Source: Microbacterium sp. Nx66 (GTDB lineage: Bacteria; Actinomycetota; Actinomycetes; Actinomycetales; Microbacteriaceae). Taken from it: DNA of 64,000 nucleotides. The notes under the pieces are model-generated. The model made no database searches, was not told the DNA's origin, and saw only the letters and a program-made list of their open reading frames with translations. A program made the translations under genes and the position numbers. Positions 51,792 through 59,868 of the stretch are shown piece by piece (the stretch's first letter is position 1; the number at the start of each line of letters is the position of its first letter). Location of the stretch: assembly GCF_904066215.1 (NCBI RefSeq), contig NZ_LR880474.1, forward strand, positions 1,674,001-1,738,000, read 5' to 3'.

Positions 51792-52207
51792 GCATCATGA
51801 ACATCAGCATCCACTACGCCTTCCTCCCGCACACCGACGCCGAAGCGGCGCTCGGCTTCTACCGCGACGCCCTCGGCTTCGAGGTGCGCAACGACGTCGG
51901 CTATGACGGTCTCCGCTGGCTCACGGTCGGCCCCGCAAGCCAGCCGGAGACCTCGATCGTGCTCCACCCGCCGGCCACGGACCCCGGCATCACCGACGCC
52001 GAACGGCAGACGATCCTGGAGCTCATCGCGAAGGGCAGCTATGGCGCTCTGACACTCGCGAGCGACGACCTGGACGCCCTGTTCGACCGTCTGGTCGCGG
52101 AGGGGGCGGACGTGGTCCAGGAACCCATGGATCAGCCCTACGGTGTGCGCGACTGCGCGTTCCGCGACCCCGCGGGCAACCTGCTCCGCATCAACCAGGC
52201 CGCCTGA
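51788..52207 (+). CDS. VOC-family (glyoxalase/bleomycin-resistance-like) protein
   Basis: 139 residues, one paired beta-alpha-beta-beta-beta unit set. LPHTDAEAALGFYRDALGFEVRND at the start and QPYGVRDCAFRDPAGNLLRINQAA at the end are VOC signatures. The second metal Glu position may be occupied by an Asp or lost. Such proteins bind drugs or are dioxygenases; here it lies between an AraC regulator and a UvrA-like protein, a context reported for antibiotic self-protection. Inference. An ATG at 51797 is an alternative start. Confidence 0.85.
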   Translation: MSIMNISIHYAFLPHTDAEAALGFYRDALGFEVRNDVGYDGLRWLTVGPASQPETSIVLHPPATDPGITDAERQTILELIAKGSYGALTLASDDLDALFDRLVAEGADVVQEPMDQPYGVRDCAFRDPAGNLLRINQAA

Positions 52208-52234
52208 CGGCCCCACCACCACGAAGGACGCCGC

Positions 52235-54592
52235 ATGACCGCTGCCGAGCACCCCGCGGACACCCACGATCTCATCCGTGTGCAGGGCGCGCGCGAGAAC
52301 AACCTCAAGGACGTGAGCGTCGACATCCCGAAACGACGCCTCACGGTGTTCACCGGGGTCTCGGGTTCCGGAAAGAGCTCTCTCGTCTTCGACACGATCG
52401 CCGCCGAATCGCGCCGGATGATCGACGAGACGTACAGCGCCTTCGTGCAGGGCTTCATGCCGTCCGTCCCTCGACCCGACGTCGACGTGCTGGAAGGCCT
52501 CACCACGGCGATCATCGTGGACCAGGAGCGCCTCGGCGCGAATCCGCGGTCCACCGTCGGCACGGTGACGGATGCCAATGCGATGCTCCGCATCCTGTTC
52601 AGCAAGCTCGGACAGCCCTACATCGGCGGGCCGACGGCGTTCTCGTTCAACATCCCGACGCAGAAGGCCAGCGGAGTGATGACCGGGCCGGGCGGGGAGA
52701 AGAAGATCGTGAAGGACGCGATCTACCTCGGCGGCATGTGCCCGCGATGTGAGGGCAGGGGAGTGGTGTCCGATCTCGACCTCTCGCAGATCGTCGATGA
52801 GTCGAAGTCCCTCGACGAGGGCGCGATCATGGTGCCCGGATACACCGCCGACGGCTGGATGGTGAAGGGGTTCTCGCAGTCCGGGTTCTACCCGCCGGAC
52901 AAGCCCATCGCGTCGTTCACCGACAAGCAGCGTCACCTCTTCCTCTACGGCGAGGTCACGAAGGTCAAGATCTCCGGTATCAACATGACCTACGAGGGCC
53001 TGATCCCGAAGATCACGAAGTCCATGCTCTCGAAAGACCTCGACGCGCTGCAGCCGCACATCCGCGCGTTCGTCGAGCGGGTGGCCACCTTCGCGGTGTG
53101 CCCGGAGTGCTACGGCTCGCGCCTCACCGAAGGCGCACGATCGTCCAAGATCGACGGTGTGAGCATCGCCGATGCCTGCCGCATGCAGGTGACGGACCTC
53201 GCCGCGTGGGTCAGGGGTCTCGACCTCCCCGGTGCGGGGCCCCTGCTCCAGGCGCTGAGCGCCAACCTCGACGCCTTCGTGACCCTCGGCCTGGGGTACC
53301 TGAGCCTGGATCGGCCCTCAGGGACGCTGTCCGGGGGAGAGGCGCAGCGGATCAAGATGCTGCGGCACCTCGGCTCCTCGCTGACCGACGTCACGTACGT
53401 GTTCGACGAGCCGACGATCGGGTTGCACCCGCACGACATCCAGCGGATGAATGGCCTGCTGCTCCGACTCCGCGACAAGGGGAACACGGTGCTCGTCGTC
53501 GAGCACAAGCCGGAGACCATCGCGATCGGCGATCATGTCGTGGATCTGGGGCCGGGTGCCGGAAGCGCCGGGGGAGAGATCTGCTATCAGGGGAGCGTCG
53601 AAGGCCTCACGGCCAGCGGAACGCTGACGGGGCAGCACCTCGACGACCGCGCGCAGCTCAAGGACGCCGTGCGTGACCGCACCGGCGCGATCGAAGTCCG
53701 CGGCGCCTCCACGAACAACCTCCAGAACGTGGACGTCGACATTCCGACCGGTGTCCTGACCGTGGTCACCGGCGTCGCGGGATCCGGGAAGAGCTCGCTC
53801 ATCCACGGTTCAGTGACCGGACGCGAGGGCGTGGTCGCGATCGACCAGTCCGCCATCAAGGGCTCGCGTCGCAGCAATCCCGCGACCTACACGGGGCTGC
53901 TCGAGCCCATCCGCAAGGCCTTCGCGAAGGCGAACGGAGTGAAGCCCGCCCTGTTCAGCGCGAACTCCGAGGGCGCGTGTCCCACGTGCAAGGGCGCCGG
54001 TGTCATCATCACCGAGCTCGGGTTCATGGACACGATCGAGACCCCCTGTGAGGACTGCGGCGGTAAGCGCTTCCAGGCGGCGGTGCTGGAGTACAAGCTC
54101 GGCGGCAAGGACATCACCGAGGTGCTCGACCTTCCGGTGTCCGAGGCCCGCGTGTTCTTCAGCGAGGGCGAGGCGAAGCTCCCGGCCGCGGCGGCCATCC
54201 TCGGACGCCTGGAGGACGTGGGGCTCGGCTACCTGTCGCTCGGACAGCCGTTGTCGACCCTGTCGGGCGGTGAGCGCCAGCGCATCAAACTCGCGATCCA
54301 GATGGGCGAGAAGGGCGACGTCTACGTGTTGGACGAGCCGACGACCGGCCTGCATCTCGCCGACGTGGACACGATCCTCGGTCTGTTGGATCGACTTGTC
54401 GACGCGGGCAAGACGGTGGTGGTGATCGAGCATCATCAGGCGGTCATGGCGCACGCCGATTGGATCATCGACGTCGGACCGGGAGCCGGCCACGACGGTG
54501 GTCGCATCGTGTTCCAGGGAACGCCTGCCGAGCTCGTCGCAGACGGGTCGACGCTGACGGGTGAGCATCTCGCGGCGTACGTCAACGCATGA
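52235..54592 (+). CDS. UvrA-like ABC ATPase (drug-resistance type)
   Basis: 785 residues, shorter than repair UvrA (about 950). Two ABC units: Walker A GVSGSGKSSL at 41-50 and GVAGSGKSSL at 513-522, signatures LSGGE at 365-369 and 676-680. Cys pairs in CPRCEGRG and CPECYG, and in CPTCKGAG and CEDCGGKR, mark zinc sites. The insertion and UvrB-binding domains seem reduced, as in the DrrC/UvrA-like proteins that release DNA-bound drugs. Only an AraC and a VOC gene accompany it. Its 3' end is partly copied at 55341-55518. GAAGG is eight bases upstream. Confidence 0.88.
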   Translation: MTAAEHPADTHDLIRVQGARENNLKDVSVDIPKRRLTVFTGVSGSGKSSLVFDTIAAESRRMIDETYSAFVQGFMPSVPRPDVDVLEGLTTAIIVDQERLGANPRSTVGTVTDANAMLRILFSKLGQPYIGGPTAFSFNIPTQKASGVMTGPGGEKKIVKDAIYLGGMCPRCEGRGVVSDLDLSQIVDESKSLDEGAIMVPGYTADGWMVKGFSQSGFYPPDKPIASFTDKQRHLFLYGEVTKVKISGINMTYEGLIPKITKSMLSKDLDALQPHIRAFVERVATFAVCPECYGSRLTEGARSSKIDGVSIADACRMQVTDLAAWVRGLDLPGAGPLLQALSANLDAFVTLGLGYLSLDRPSGTLSGGEAQRIKMLRHLGSSLTDVTYVFDEPTIGLHPHDIQRMNGLLLRLRDKGNTVLVVEHKPETIAIGDHVVDLGPGAGSAGGEICYQGSVEGLTASGTLTGQHLDDRAQLKDAVRDRTGAIEVRGASTNNLQNVDVDIPTGVLTVVTGVAGSGKSSLIHGSVTGREGVVAIDQSAIKGSRRSNPATYTGLLEPIRKAFAKANGVKPALFSANSEGACPTCKGAGVIITELGFMDTIETPCEDCGGKRFQAAVLEYKLGGKDITEVLDLPVSEARVFFSEGEAKLPAAAAILGRLEDVGLGYLSLGQPLSTLSGGERQRIKLAIQMGEKGDVYVLDEPTTGLHLADVDTILGLLDRLVDAGKTVVVIEHHQAVMAHADWIIDVGPGAGHDGGRIVFQGTPAELVADGSTLTGEHLAAYVNA

Positions 54593-54669
54593 TCGAGGGC
54601 CGCGGTGGCGGAATCTCCATCCTCTCTCGAAAGAACTCAGGCGCCGACCCAAGCACTGCTGGAGAACAC

Positions 54670-55221
54670 ATGACGACCTACGACCAGCTTCTGGAGTCAG
54701 CGCGCGAACACTACAACGTGCCCGCCATGCCTCTGGTGGACGACGTAGCCTCCTTCCTCGTCTCACTAGGCGCTACGCCACTGGATCTTGATCGGTACGG
54801 CGAGGATCTGATCGATGAGTTCGTGGATCCCGAACTCGCGATCGTCGCCTTCACGCTGCGCGCACCGCAGCTGCTGCGTCAGCGTGCGAGCTCCGAAGAA
54901 CTCGAGAACTTCGCCTCGGACTCATCCTCAGAGTTCGACCCGCTCGAGTACGGAGAAGCCAACGAAGAGTGGACCGTGTACTCCCACGAGATCGAGGAGT
55001 TGTCACGCATCCACGTCGTGCTGGAGCGCGCTGACCACACGGCTGAACGCGTCGGTAACTTTCGAGTCTATGGAGGCGCGCAGTGGCTGCGCGAAATGCT
55101 CTGGGCCGCTACAGGCGTGGTGCCCCGAGATCCCGGCTCTCCCACGAGTGGCTCCACGCTCTTCGGACGGGCGTTCCAGTTCGCGGATCGAGCGCCGTTC
55201 ACTGCGGCGCCTCTCGTATGA
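54670..55221 (+). CDS. hypothetical protein, orphan, 183 residues
   Basis: Not recognised. The sequence is acidic (rich in Glu and Asp) with no signal, membrane helix or catalytic motif. It starts MTTYDQLLESAREHYN, and CTGGAGAACAC precedes the ATG. It lies between the UvrA-like gene and a rearranged copy of that gene's 3' end, so it is probably inserted cargo. Base composition is less GC-rich than the neighbours on the left. Its partner and role are unknown; a small antitoxin or immunity role is only a guess. Confidence 0.55.
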   Translation: MTTYDQLLESAREHYNVPAMPLVDDVASFLVSLGATPLDLDRYGEDLIDEFVDPELAIVAFTLRAPQLLRQRASSEELENFASDSSSEFDPLEYGEANEEWTVYSHEIEELSRIHVVLERADHTAERVGNFRVYGGAQWLREMLWAATGVVPRDPGSPTSGSTLFGRAFQFADRAPFTAAPLV

Positions 55222-55340
55222 CATACGGTGGCGTCGGCCGCGCAGCCCGTGCTGCGTGGGTTATCGCTCGCGCGTTCCGAGAAGCGTCTGGTCGTGACCT
55301 CTCGACCACAGAAGCGGATTCGAGCTGAGCGGCTGAGCCC

Positions 55341-55518
55341 AAGCTCGGCGGCAAGGACATCACCGAGGTGCTCTACCTTCCGGTGTCCGAGGCCCGCGTG
55401 TCCTGGGAACGCCGTCCGAGCCCGTCGCTGACGGGTCGACGTTGACGGGCGAACATCTCGCGGCGTACGTCAACGCATGATCGAGGGCCACGGGGGCGCC
55501 TTTCCCACCCTCTCTCGT
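55341..55518 (+). pseudogene. rearranged duplicate of the UvrA-like gene 3' end
   Basis: 55341-55400 copies 54095-54154 (59 of 60 bases). 55401-55518 then copies 54513-54630 with about 85-90% identity, including the final codons (AAYVNA), the stop and the flank after it. The 358 bases between the two source blocks are missing. The reading frame is broken. This is the scar of duplication or of recombination with a related copy. Confidence 0.85.
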
Positions 55519-55539
55519 CCTGCCAGATCCCGTATACGG

Positions 55540-55552
55540 ATTATCCGATAAT
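55540..55552. promoter_or_regulatory. palindrome ATTATC-C-GATAAT in AT-rich leader
   Basis: Perfect 6-1-6 palindrome in an unusually AT-rich stretch between the duplicate and the SDR fragment. It resembles an operator left from the lost SDR promoter. The word CGGATTAT-x-CG recurs at 55763-55773. Confidence 0.3.
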
Positions 55553-55769
55553 GCACATTATGTCAGATTGAGGACGACATATTCTCGCAATACGCGAACT
55601 GGCCGGTCTCATCACACTCCCCGCGAGTCCGGAGCCAGCACGGGATCGACCACGTCGACGACCACAGGGTGAGGTTGCAGTCGTCATGCTACGCGGACTC
55701 CATGAGAAGGCAAGGTTTACTCATAAACGAGTGATCAGATGGTCCTGAGTTGCGTTACATCGCGGATTA

Positions 55770-55987
55770 TGCGAACTCGCTGCAGCCGGCTACACCGTCG
55801 CCCTCGTCGCCCGCCGCCTGAACCGCATCACCGCCCTCGCGGAGGAACTCAGCTGCGGCGCGATCGCGATCGAAGCCGACGTCACCGACCGCGACTCCAT
55901 CGTCGCGGCTGCCGCCCGCGTCCAGGATGAGCTCGGAGGGGCTGGTGTCCTGGTCAACAACGCCGGCATCATGCTGCTGGGTCCGAG
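55770..55987 (+). pseudogene. fragment of a short-chain dehydrogenase, cut at both ends
   Basis: Frame reading (from 55782) AAGYTVALVARRLNRITALAEEL, then EADVTDRDSIVAAAARVQDELGG and VLVNNAGIMLLGP is the middle of a classical SDR. The Rossmann glycine motif on the left and the YxxxK half on the right are absent. The right break coincides with the end of the minus-strand HEPN-like gene, whose stop codon lies inside this fragment. High GC and codon use fit the host, unlike the genes to the right. Confidence 0.75.
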
Positions 55988-57330
55988 TCTTCGATCTCGG
56001 CTTCGAGCTCAGATTCCTCGATCTCGGTGGACAAGAAGCCGCGAACCAGGTCGCCGTACTCTCGGATACGCGGGTCAGTCCTCAAGGGAGCGGTCAGCGG
56101 CCATGTCGCCAGCGCGGCACCAGACAACTTGTCACGTTCTACGAGACCTGGAAGCTGAGCGAACGCGGCATCTAGGTCTCCGAGGATGCATGCTTTCGCA
56201 AAAACATAGAGCTCGTCGACACCAGTGACGTCCCACTCCTCCACGTCTCGGCGAATTGCGTCCAGACCGAACAGGCCTTTCTGAGCGAGCCAAGTGTTGA
56301 CGAGGGTGATTAGGCGCTTCTCGTTCGACAGAGGCAATTCTCCACACCGTTCGAAGAGCGGCAACGCGAAGGCCCACCGCCCTGTGCTGAGTGCTCCGAA
56401 CGCGACCCTCTGAAGCTGTGTGAATATGTCATCCGCGTTCTTGGTGAACTTGTGCCAGACCGACGCTTGCAGAAGTGTCCCCATGACTTCCAGAGCATCG
56501 ATGGCGTGTGTTACATAGTCGCGATCCGGCCGCAAGTCCGACTTGATTTCAGAGGAGCCCGTGACCTTGACGTATCGGTGCGACGCTTGGCCTTCGCTGT
56601 GCACAAGGCAGTGGCGTCGCTCAAAGATCTCCAACAACTGCTCCCATGTGGTGCCTTGATCGGCCAGATCTATGCTCATCCGGTCTTTGAAGAATTTTCG
56701 CCAGTCGGAGAGGCTGCCGAAGCTGAGCTTGTTAACTCGTGAGTCGATAGCGGCTTCGATCGCCTGATCGATCGAACCCAGCGTCTGAAGGTCCTTCAAA
56801 GAAAACTCTTTGAGCGCCTCTTTAGGGACGTCATGCAGCGCTGCTGGCGCCGCGCGGTAGTAGTTCTCGGCTAGCTGCCCGAGATGAGCTTCCAGGCTGG
56901 CAACGGCGCTGATCAGCAGCGCGCCATGGAAGATCGGTTCTCGTCGAGGCCGGTAGAACTTAGCCATCGTTGCGGTGGCAAAGGCGGGCCCCCAGGCATC
57001 ATCAGAGGTGACGTCCCAAAGTGCGTCGAGCAACTTGCGAGCGGTGAACGCATCCTTGGGTATCGAGCGGATACGGGCTACAACGCGTTGCTTGTCTTCA
57101 CTGCTGATCTCGACGCCAGCCGGCAGGTTGTCCCAGATTGAGCCAAAGTGGTCGAGATTGGCAGCAGCTTTCGAAAGCTCGGTGTGAGTCTCCCGCAGTG
57201 CGTCGAATCTGTCAGTGAACTCAGTTCCCGTGACCCAGAAGCGCTGATCGAGTGACCGCACCCGCTCTTCCCGTGTAGCTGCATCTACGGTGTCGGGGTT
57301 GACGTCAGCACCGGGCTCATCAGTCTTCAT
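55969..57330 (-). CDS. HEPN-like protein with R-x4-H motif
   Basis: 453 residues, no signal or membrane segments, mostly helical. In a segment of Glu/Phe/Arg pattern LLEIFERRHCLVHSEG the residues Arg239 and His244 form the R-x4-H motif of HEPN RNases, followed by Gly as in many members. The N-terminal 120 residues and the C-terminal 170 residues are not recognised. The last few residues are encoded by the broken SDR sequence, so the native C-terminus was probably lost or replaced. TAGATT seven bases before the ATG suggests a leaderless mRNA. The role is unknown; HEPN proteins often cut RNA in defence or toxin systems. Confidence 0.6.
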   Translation of the reverse strand: MKTDEPGADVNPDTVDAATREERVRSLDQRFWVTGTEFTDRFDALRETHTELSKAAANLDHFGSIWDNLPAGVEISSEDKQRVVARIRSIPKDAFTARKLLDALWDVTSDDAWGPAFATATMAKFYRPRREPIFHGALLISAVASLEAHLGQLAENYYRAAPAALHDVPKEALKEFSLKDLQTLGSIDQAIEAAIDSRVNKLSFGSLSDWRKFFKDRMSIDLADQGTTWEQLLEIFERRHCLVHSEGQASHRYVKVTGSSEIKSDLRPDRDYVTHAIDALEVMGTLLQASVWHKFTKNADDIFTQLQRVAFGALSTGRWAFALPLFERCGELPLSNEKRLITLVNTWLAQKGLFGLDAIRRDVEEWDVTGVDELYVFAKACILGDLDAAFAQLPGLVERDKLSGAALATWPLTAPLRTDPRIREYGDLVRGFLSTEIEESELEAEIEDSDPAA

Positions 57331-57710
57331 AGACCGAAATCTAGCGGAACTCGCAGGTGCCGGTGGCGGACGGCTGGCGATCTCGATGGTCGGAGCGGCG
57401 GCAGACGGAGGTGTGGATGCGGGCTCACGACGCCCGATCTAGGAGCGCACCACAACGACGAGCGAAATTCGGCGCGGCGGGATTGCCAACGGACGCGTTC
57501 AGCCACCATCGGTGGGAAGCCCTCCTCCGAGTGCCGTCGCTGCGCAATCGGAGTGAGCAGAAGTGTGCACAACGAAGAACAAGCATCGTACAGAACCAGG
57601 AGGCCGCAACACCTGGCAAGGTAGGTGGCAAGGGCCGGATGCGGTGATCGTCTCGCATTCGACTGCCTGCGGCCGGGTATCCGCGCTACATCACGCATCG
57701 AGAGGAAACT
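57331..57710. other. divergent gap between HEPN-like and DUF6414-like genes
   Basis: 380 bases without a supported gene. It holds the leaderless -10 box of the HEPN-like gene (57338-57343, minus). Near the right end are the AGAGGAAACT ribosome site of the DUF6414-like gene and a possible -10 TACATC about 30 bases before its start. No repeats or hairpins of note. Confidence 0.5.
57338..57343 (-). promoter_or_regulatory. -10 box TAGATT, leaderless start of HEPN-like gene
   Basis: On the minus strand TAGATT is followed by seven bases and the ATG at 57330. Confidence 0.45.
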
Positions 57711-58475
57711 ATGTCGAAGAGTCTGCGACCCGCACGCCTCGTGAAGATCGTCTACTTCGACGAAGAGTCAGCATCTGACCTGCTTGACATCACAGCAGGC
57801 GGCCGGGAGGTCTCCTCAACCGAGCACATCCAGGAACGTGCAAAGGAAGCACACGCAAATGCGGATGCGGCGCTATCGGCGAGGTTGAAATGGCTCTCGT
57901 TCTTCGGTGCATCTGCCGAGGTCGCGGCTGGCGTGAAGGGGTCGGCAGTCGGGCGAAACATCTTGAACAAGACAATCTCGAACACCATTCTTACCGACTA
58001 CCTCGACAAGAGTGTCGACATCGAGGGTGTCGCGCGTCTCGAGGGACTGCGCGTAACGGCGAGCAACAAGTCAGCGGCGTACATGAAGATGTACGCCCCC
58101 TACATGTCCATGCTCAAGCTAGAGGACGCACCGATTAGCCTCAACGGACTAAGCGAGATGCTGGCGACGGCCAAAGGCTACTATGAGCTGCTCGCTCGAG
58201 ACAACCATGGGACGGCGCGAATCCTCCGCTTCAACATCAACGCGTTCCGCAACAGTTATGGACTCGTCGATCTGGCCCGAATGAATCTTGTCTTCGACGC
58301 AGTGCGGGTCGGCAGCGCCAGCGAGGGAAGTCTCACGATGGAAGCCGAGATGGCGCCTAGCGATGCCTCAACGCTGCCATCCGTTGAACGACTCGTGGGT
58401 AGAGCCGAGATCAACGACACGGCCGAGCTGGACGTCTACGACGTCATCCTCGCGGGGGTCATGCATGGGAGCTGA
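57711..58475 (+). CDS. DUF6414-like protein
   Basis: 254 residues, cytosolic. It starts SKSLRPARLVKIVYFDEESASDLLDITAGGRE; the YFDEESAxDLL..GG segment is like DUF6414 proteins, which are uncharacterised and often sit near ATPase genes. The middle has an Ala/Gly stretch FFGASAEVAAGVKGSAVGRN (65-84) that could be a loop or weak membrane-active segment. The end TAELDVYDVILAGVMHGS is coupled: the AAA+ gene starts inside it. The function is unknown. AGAGGAAACT precedes the ATG. Confidence 0.6.
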   Translation: MSKSLRPARLVKIVYFDEESASDLLDITAGGREVSSTEHIQERAKEAHANADAALSARLKWLSFFGASAEVAAGVKGSAVGRNILNKTISNTILTDYLDKSVDIEGVARLEGLRVTASNKSAAYMKMYAPYMSMLKLEDAPISLNGLSEMLATAKGYYELLARDNHGTARILRFNINAFRNSYGLVDLARMNLVFDAVRVGSASEGSLTMEAEMAPSDASTLPSVERLVGRAEINDTAELDVYDVILAGVMHGS

Positions 58476-59613
58476 CGTGGCGGTGACGGCCTATTACGGA
58501 CCGAGCGAGTGGTTTGGCGAACGGGTCAAGCCAACACGCAAAGAGAGCTTGCGGGAGGCAGTTAACGCTCATGACGACGAGAGGAATCAAACTGTTCACA
58601 TCCACCACGTACCTGGTCAGGAGCCTCCGCGGGTCAAGCCGAAGAAGAGGAAGCGACCCCAGCGGCTCGTAGCGGACTCAGGTGACTACGCCAGTCTCAA
58701 CGAGCATGTCATAACAAATTTCTCGTGGCTGGCTAGAGCACTGAACCCGAAAGAGTTACATCTCCACAACCCGCCTGAACAAGTCAAAGCGCAACTCGAA
58801 AAAACATTCCCGAACTCCTTCCGCGTAGAGCGGTACTCCTACCCCATGGTGACATTGGAGACCCTGCGCGCTTTCCGGGACCACTTCGGAGAACACCTGG
58901 TCGGTCAAGCGCAGGTCCGGGACGCAATGCTCCGCGCGATGTACCCTCTGACTAGAGCGAGGCGCAACAGGCCGGTTGTCGTGATGTTCTACGGCCCGTC
59001 CGGTGTCGGCAAGACAGAGACGGCAAAGTTTATCAACGACCTGCTGCAAGGTTCTCTGATGCGGACTCAGTTCTCAATGTTCCAGAACGACTCATTCGCC
59101 TCCTACCTGTTTGGGGGTAAGCACTCCGAACGCTCATTTGCCCACGAACTCATCGATCGAGATTCTGGTGTCATCCTTATCGACGAGTTCGACAAAGCGG
59201 CAAGCGTGTTCCACAGCGCCTTCTACGAGTTGTTCGATGAAGGTGTCTTTACGGATAAAAACTATCGAGCTGACGTCGGTCGGGCTATCATCATCTGCAC
59301 GTCGAACTATGATTCAGAGGCGGAAATCCGCCGGGCCCTTGGGGAGGCGCTGTCTTCGCGTTTCGATGCAATGATTCAGTTCACGCACCTGTCCAGACAT
59401 GAGGCGATCACGGTGGTGGAGCGCCAGATCACCCGGCGGCTGGGCGAGTTGGAGCCTGACGAACTGGCCCTTGTCGCCGGCGTCGATTTCGAGGACATGC
59501 TCCGCTCTCTTGCTGAGCATGCGGGGAACATTCGAGAAGTCGGCAAGAGAGTCGACGCGGTTATCGCTGACGAACTGGTGCACCGTTCCCTCGCTGACAC
59601 ACAACGCGGGTGA
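58465..59613 (+). CDS. single-module Clp-type AAA+ ATPase
   Basis: 382 residues. A novel N-terminal part (1-150), with Lys-rich KPKKRKRPQR near 56, is followed by an AAA+ domain like ClpB/ClpA module 2. It has HLVGQAQVRDAMLRAM near 147, Walker A GPSGVGKT at 177-184, Walker B VILIDEFDKA with Asp240-Glu241, sensor ICTSN with Asn281, and arginine finger in SSRFD at Arg299. There is no ClpP-docking loop. Start ATG 58465 lies inside the DUF6414-like gene, GGGGG seven bases ahead; a GTG further on is possible. TTA and AAA codons suggest transfer. Likely unfolds or remodels its coupled partner; inference. Confidence 0.75.
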   Translation: MGADVAVTAYYGPSEWFGERVKPTRKESLREAVNAHDDERNQTVHIHHVPGQEPPRVKPKKRKRPQRLVADSGDYASLNEHVITNFSWLARALNPKELHLHNPPEQVKAQLEKTFPNSFRVERYSYPMVTLETLRAFRDHFGEHLVGQAQVRDAMLRAMYPLTRARRNRPVVVMFYGPSGVGKTETAKFINDLLQGSLMRTQFSMFQNDSFASYLFGGKHSERSFAHELIDRDSGVILIDEFDKAASVFHSAFYELFDEGVFTDKNYRADVGRAIIICTSNYDSEAEIRRALGEALSSRFDAMIQFTHLSRHEAITVVERQITRRLGELEPDELALVAGVDFEDMLRSLAEHAGNIREVGKRVDAVIADELVHRSLADTQRG

Positions 59614-59868
59614 AGTCGTCGTCCACATTGTTCAGGCGACGAGATGCCGAACCGCAGAGCTGGAGCATGTTGCCGACTCGTCGTCGGCAGAGCTCAACTC
59701 GCTCGCGTGGCGCCCGCCCAAGAACGCGCCGGAACTCATTTCCGCAGGGCCCGGGCTGGTGGCGGCGTCGCGACTCGTCGAACGCTGTTTGACGGCCCCA
59801 TTGCCTCGGTCCCTGCTGGCAAGTTCGAGCTGCGCGGGCGCTCGTGCCCTGCTGGTGCGATCTACCGA
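59614..59868. other. gap between converging AAA+ and RES genes
   Basis: 255 bases with no supported gene, no clear terminator hairpin and no repeat. Confidence 0.4.
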
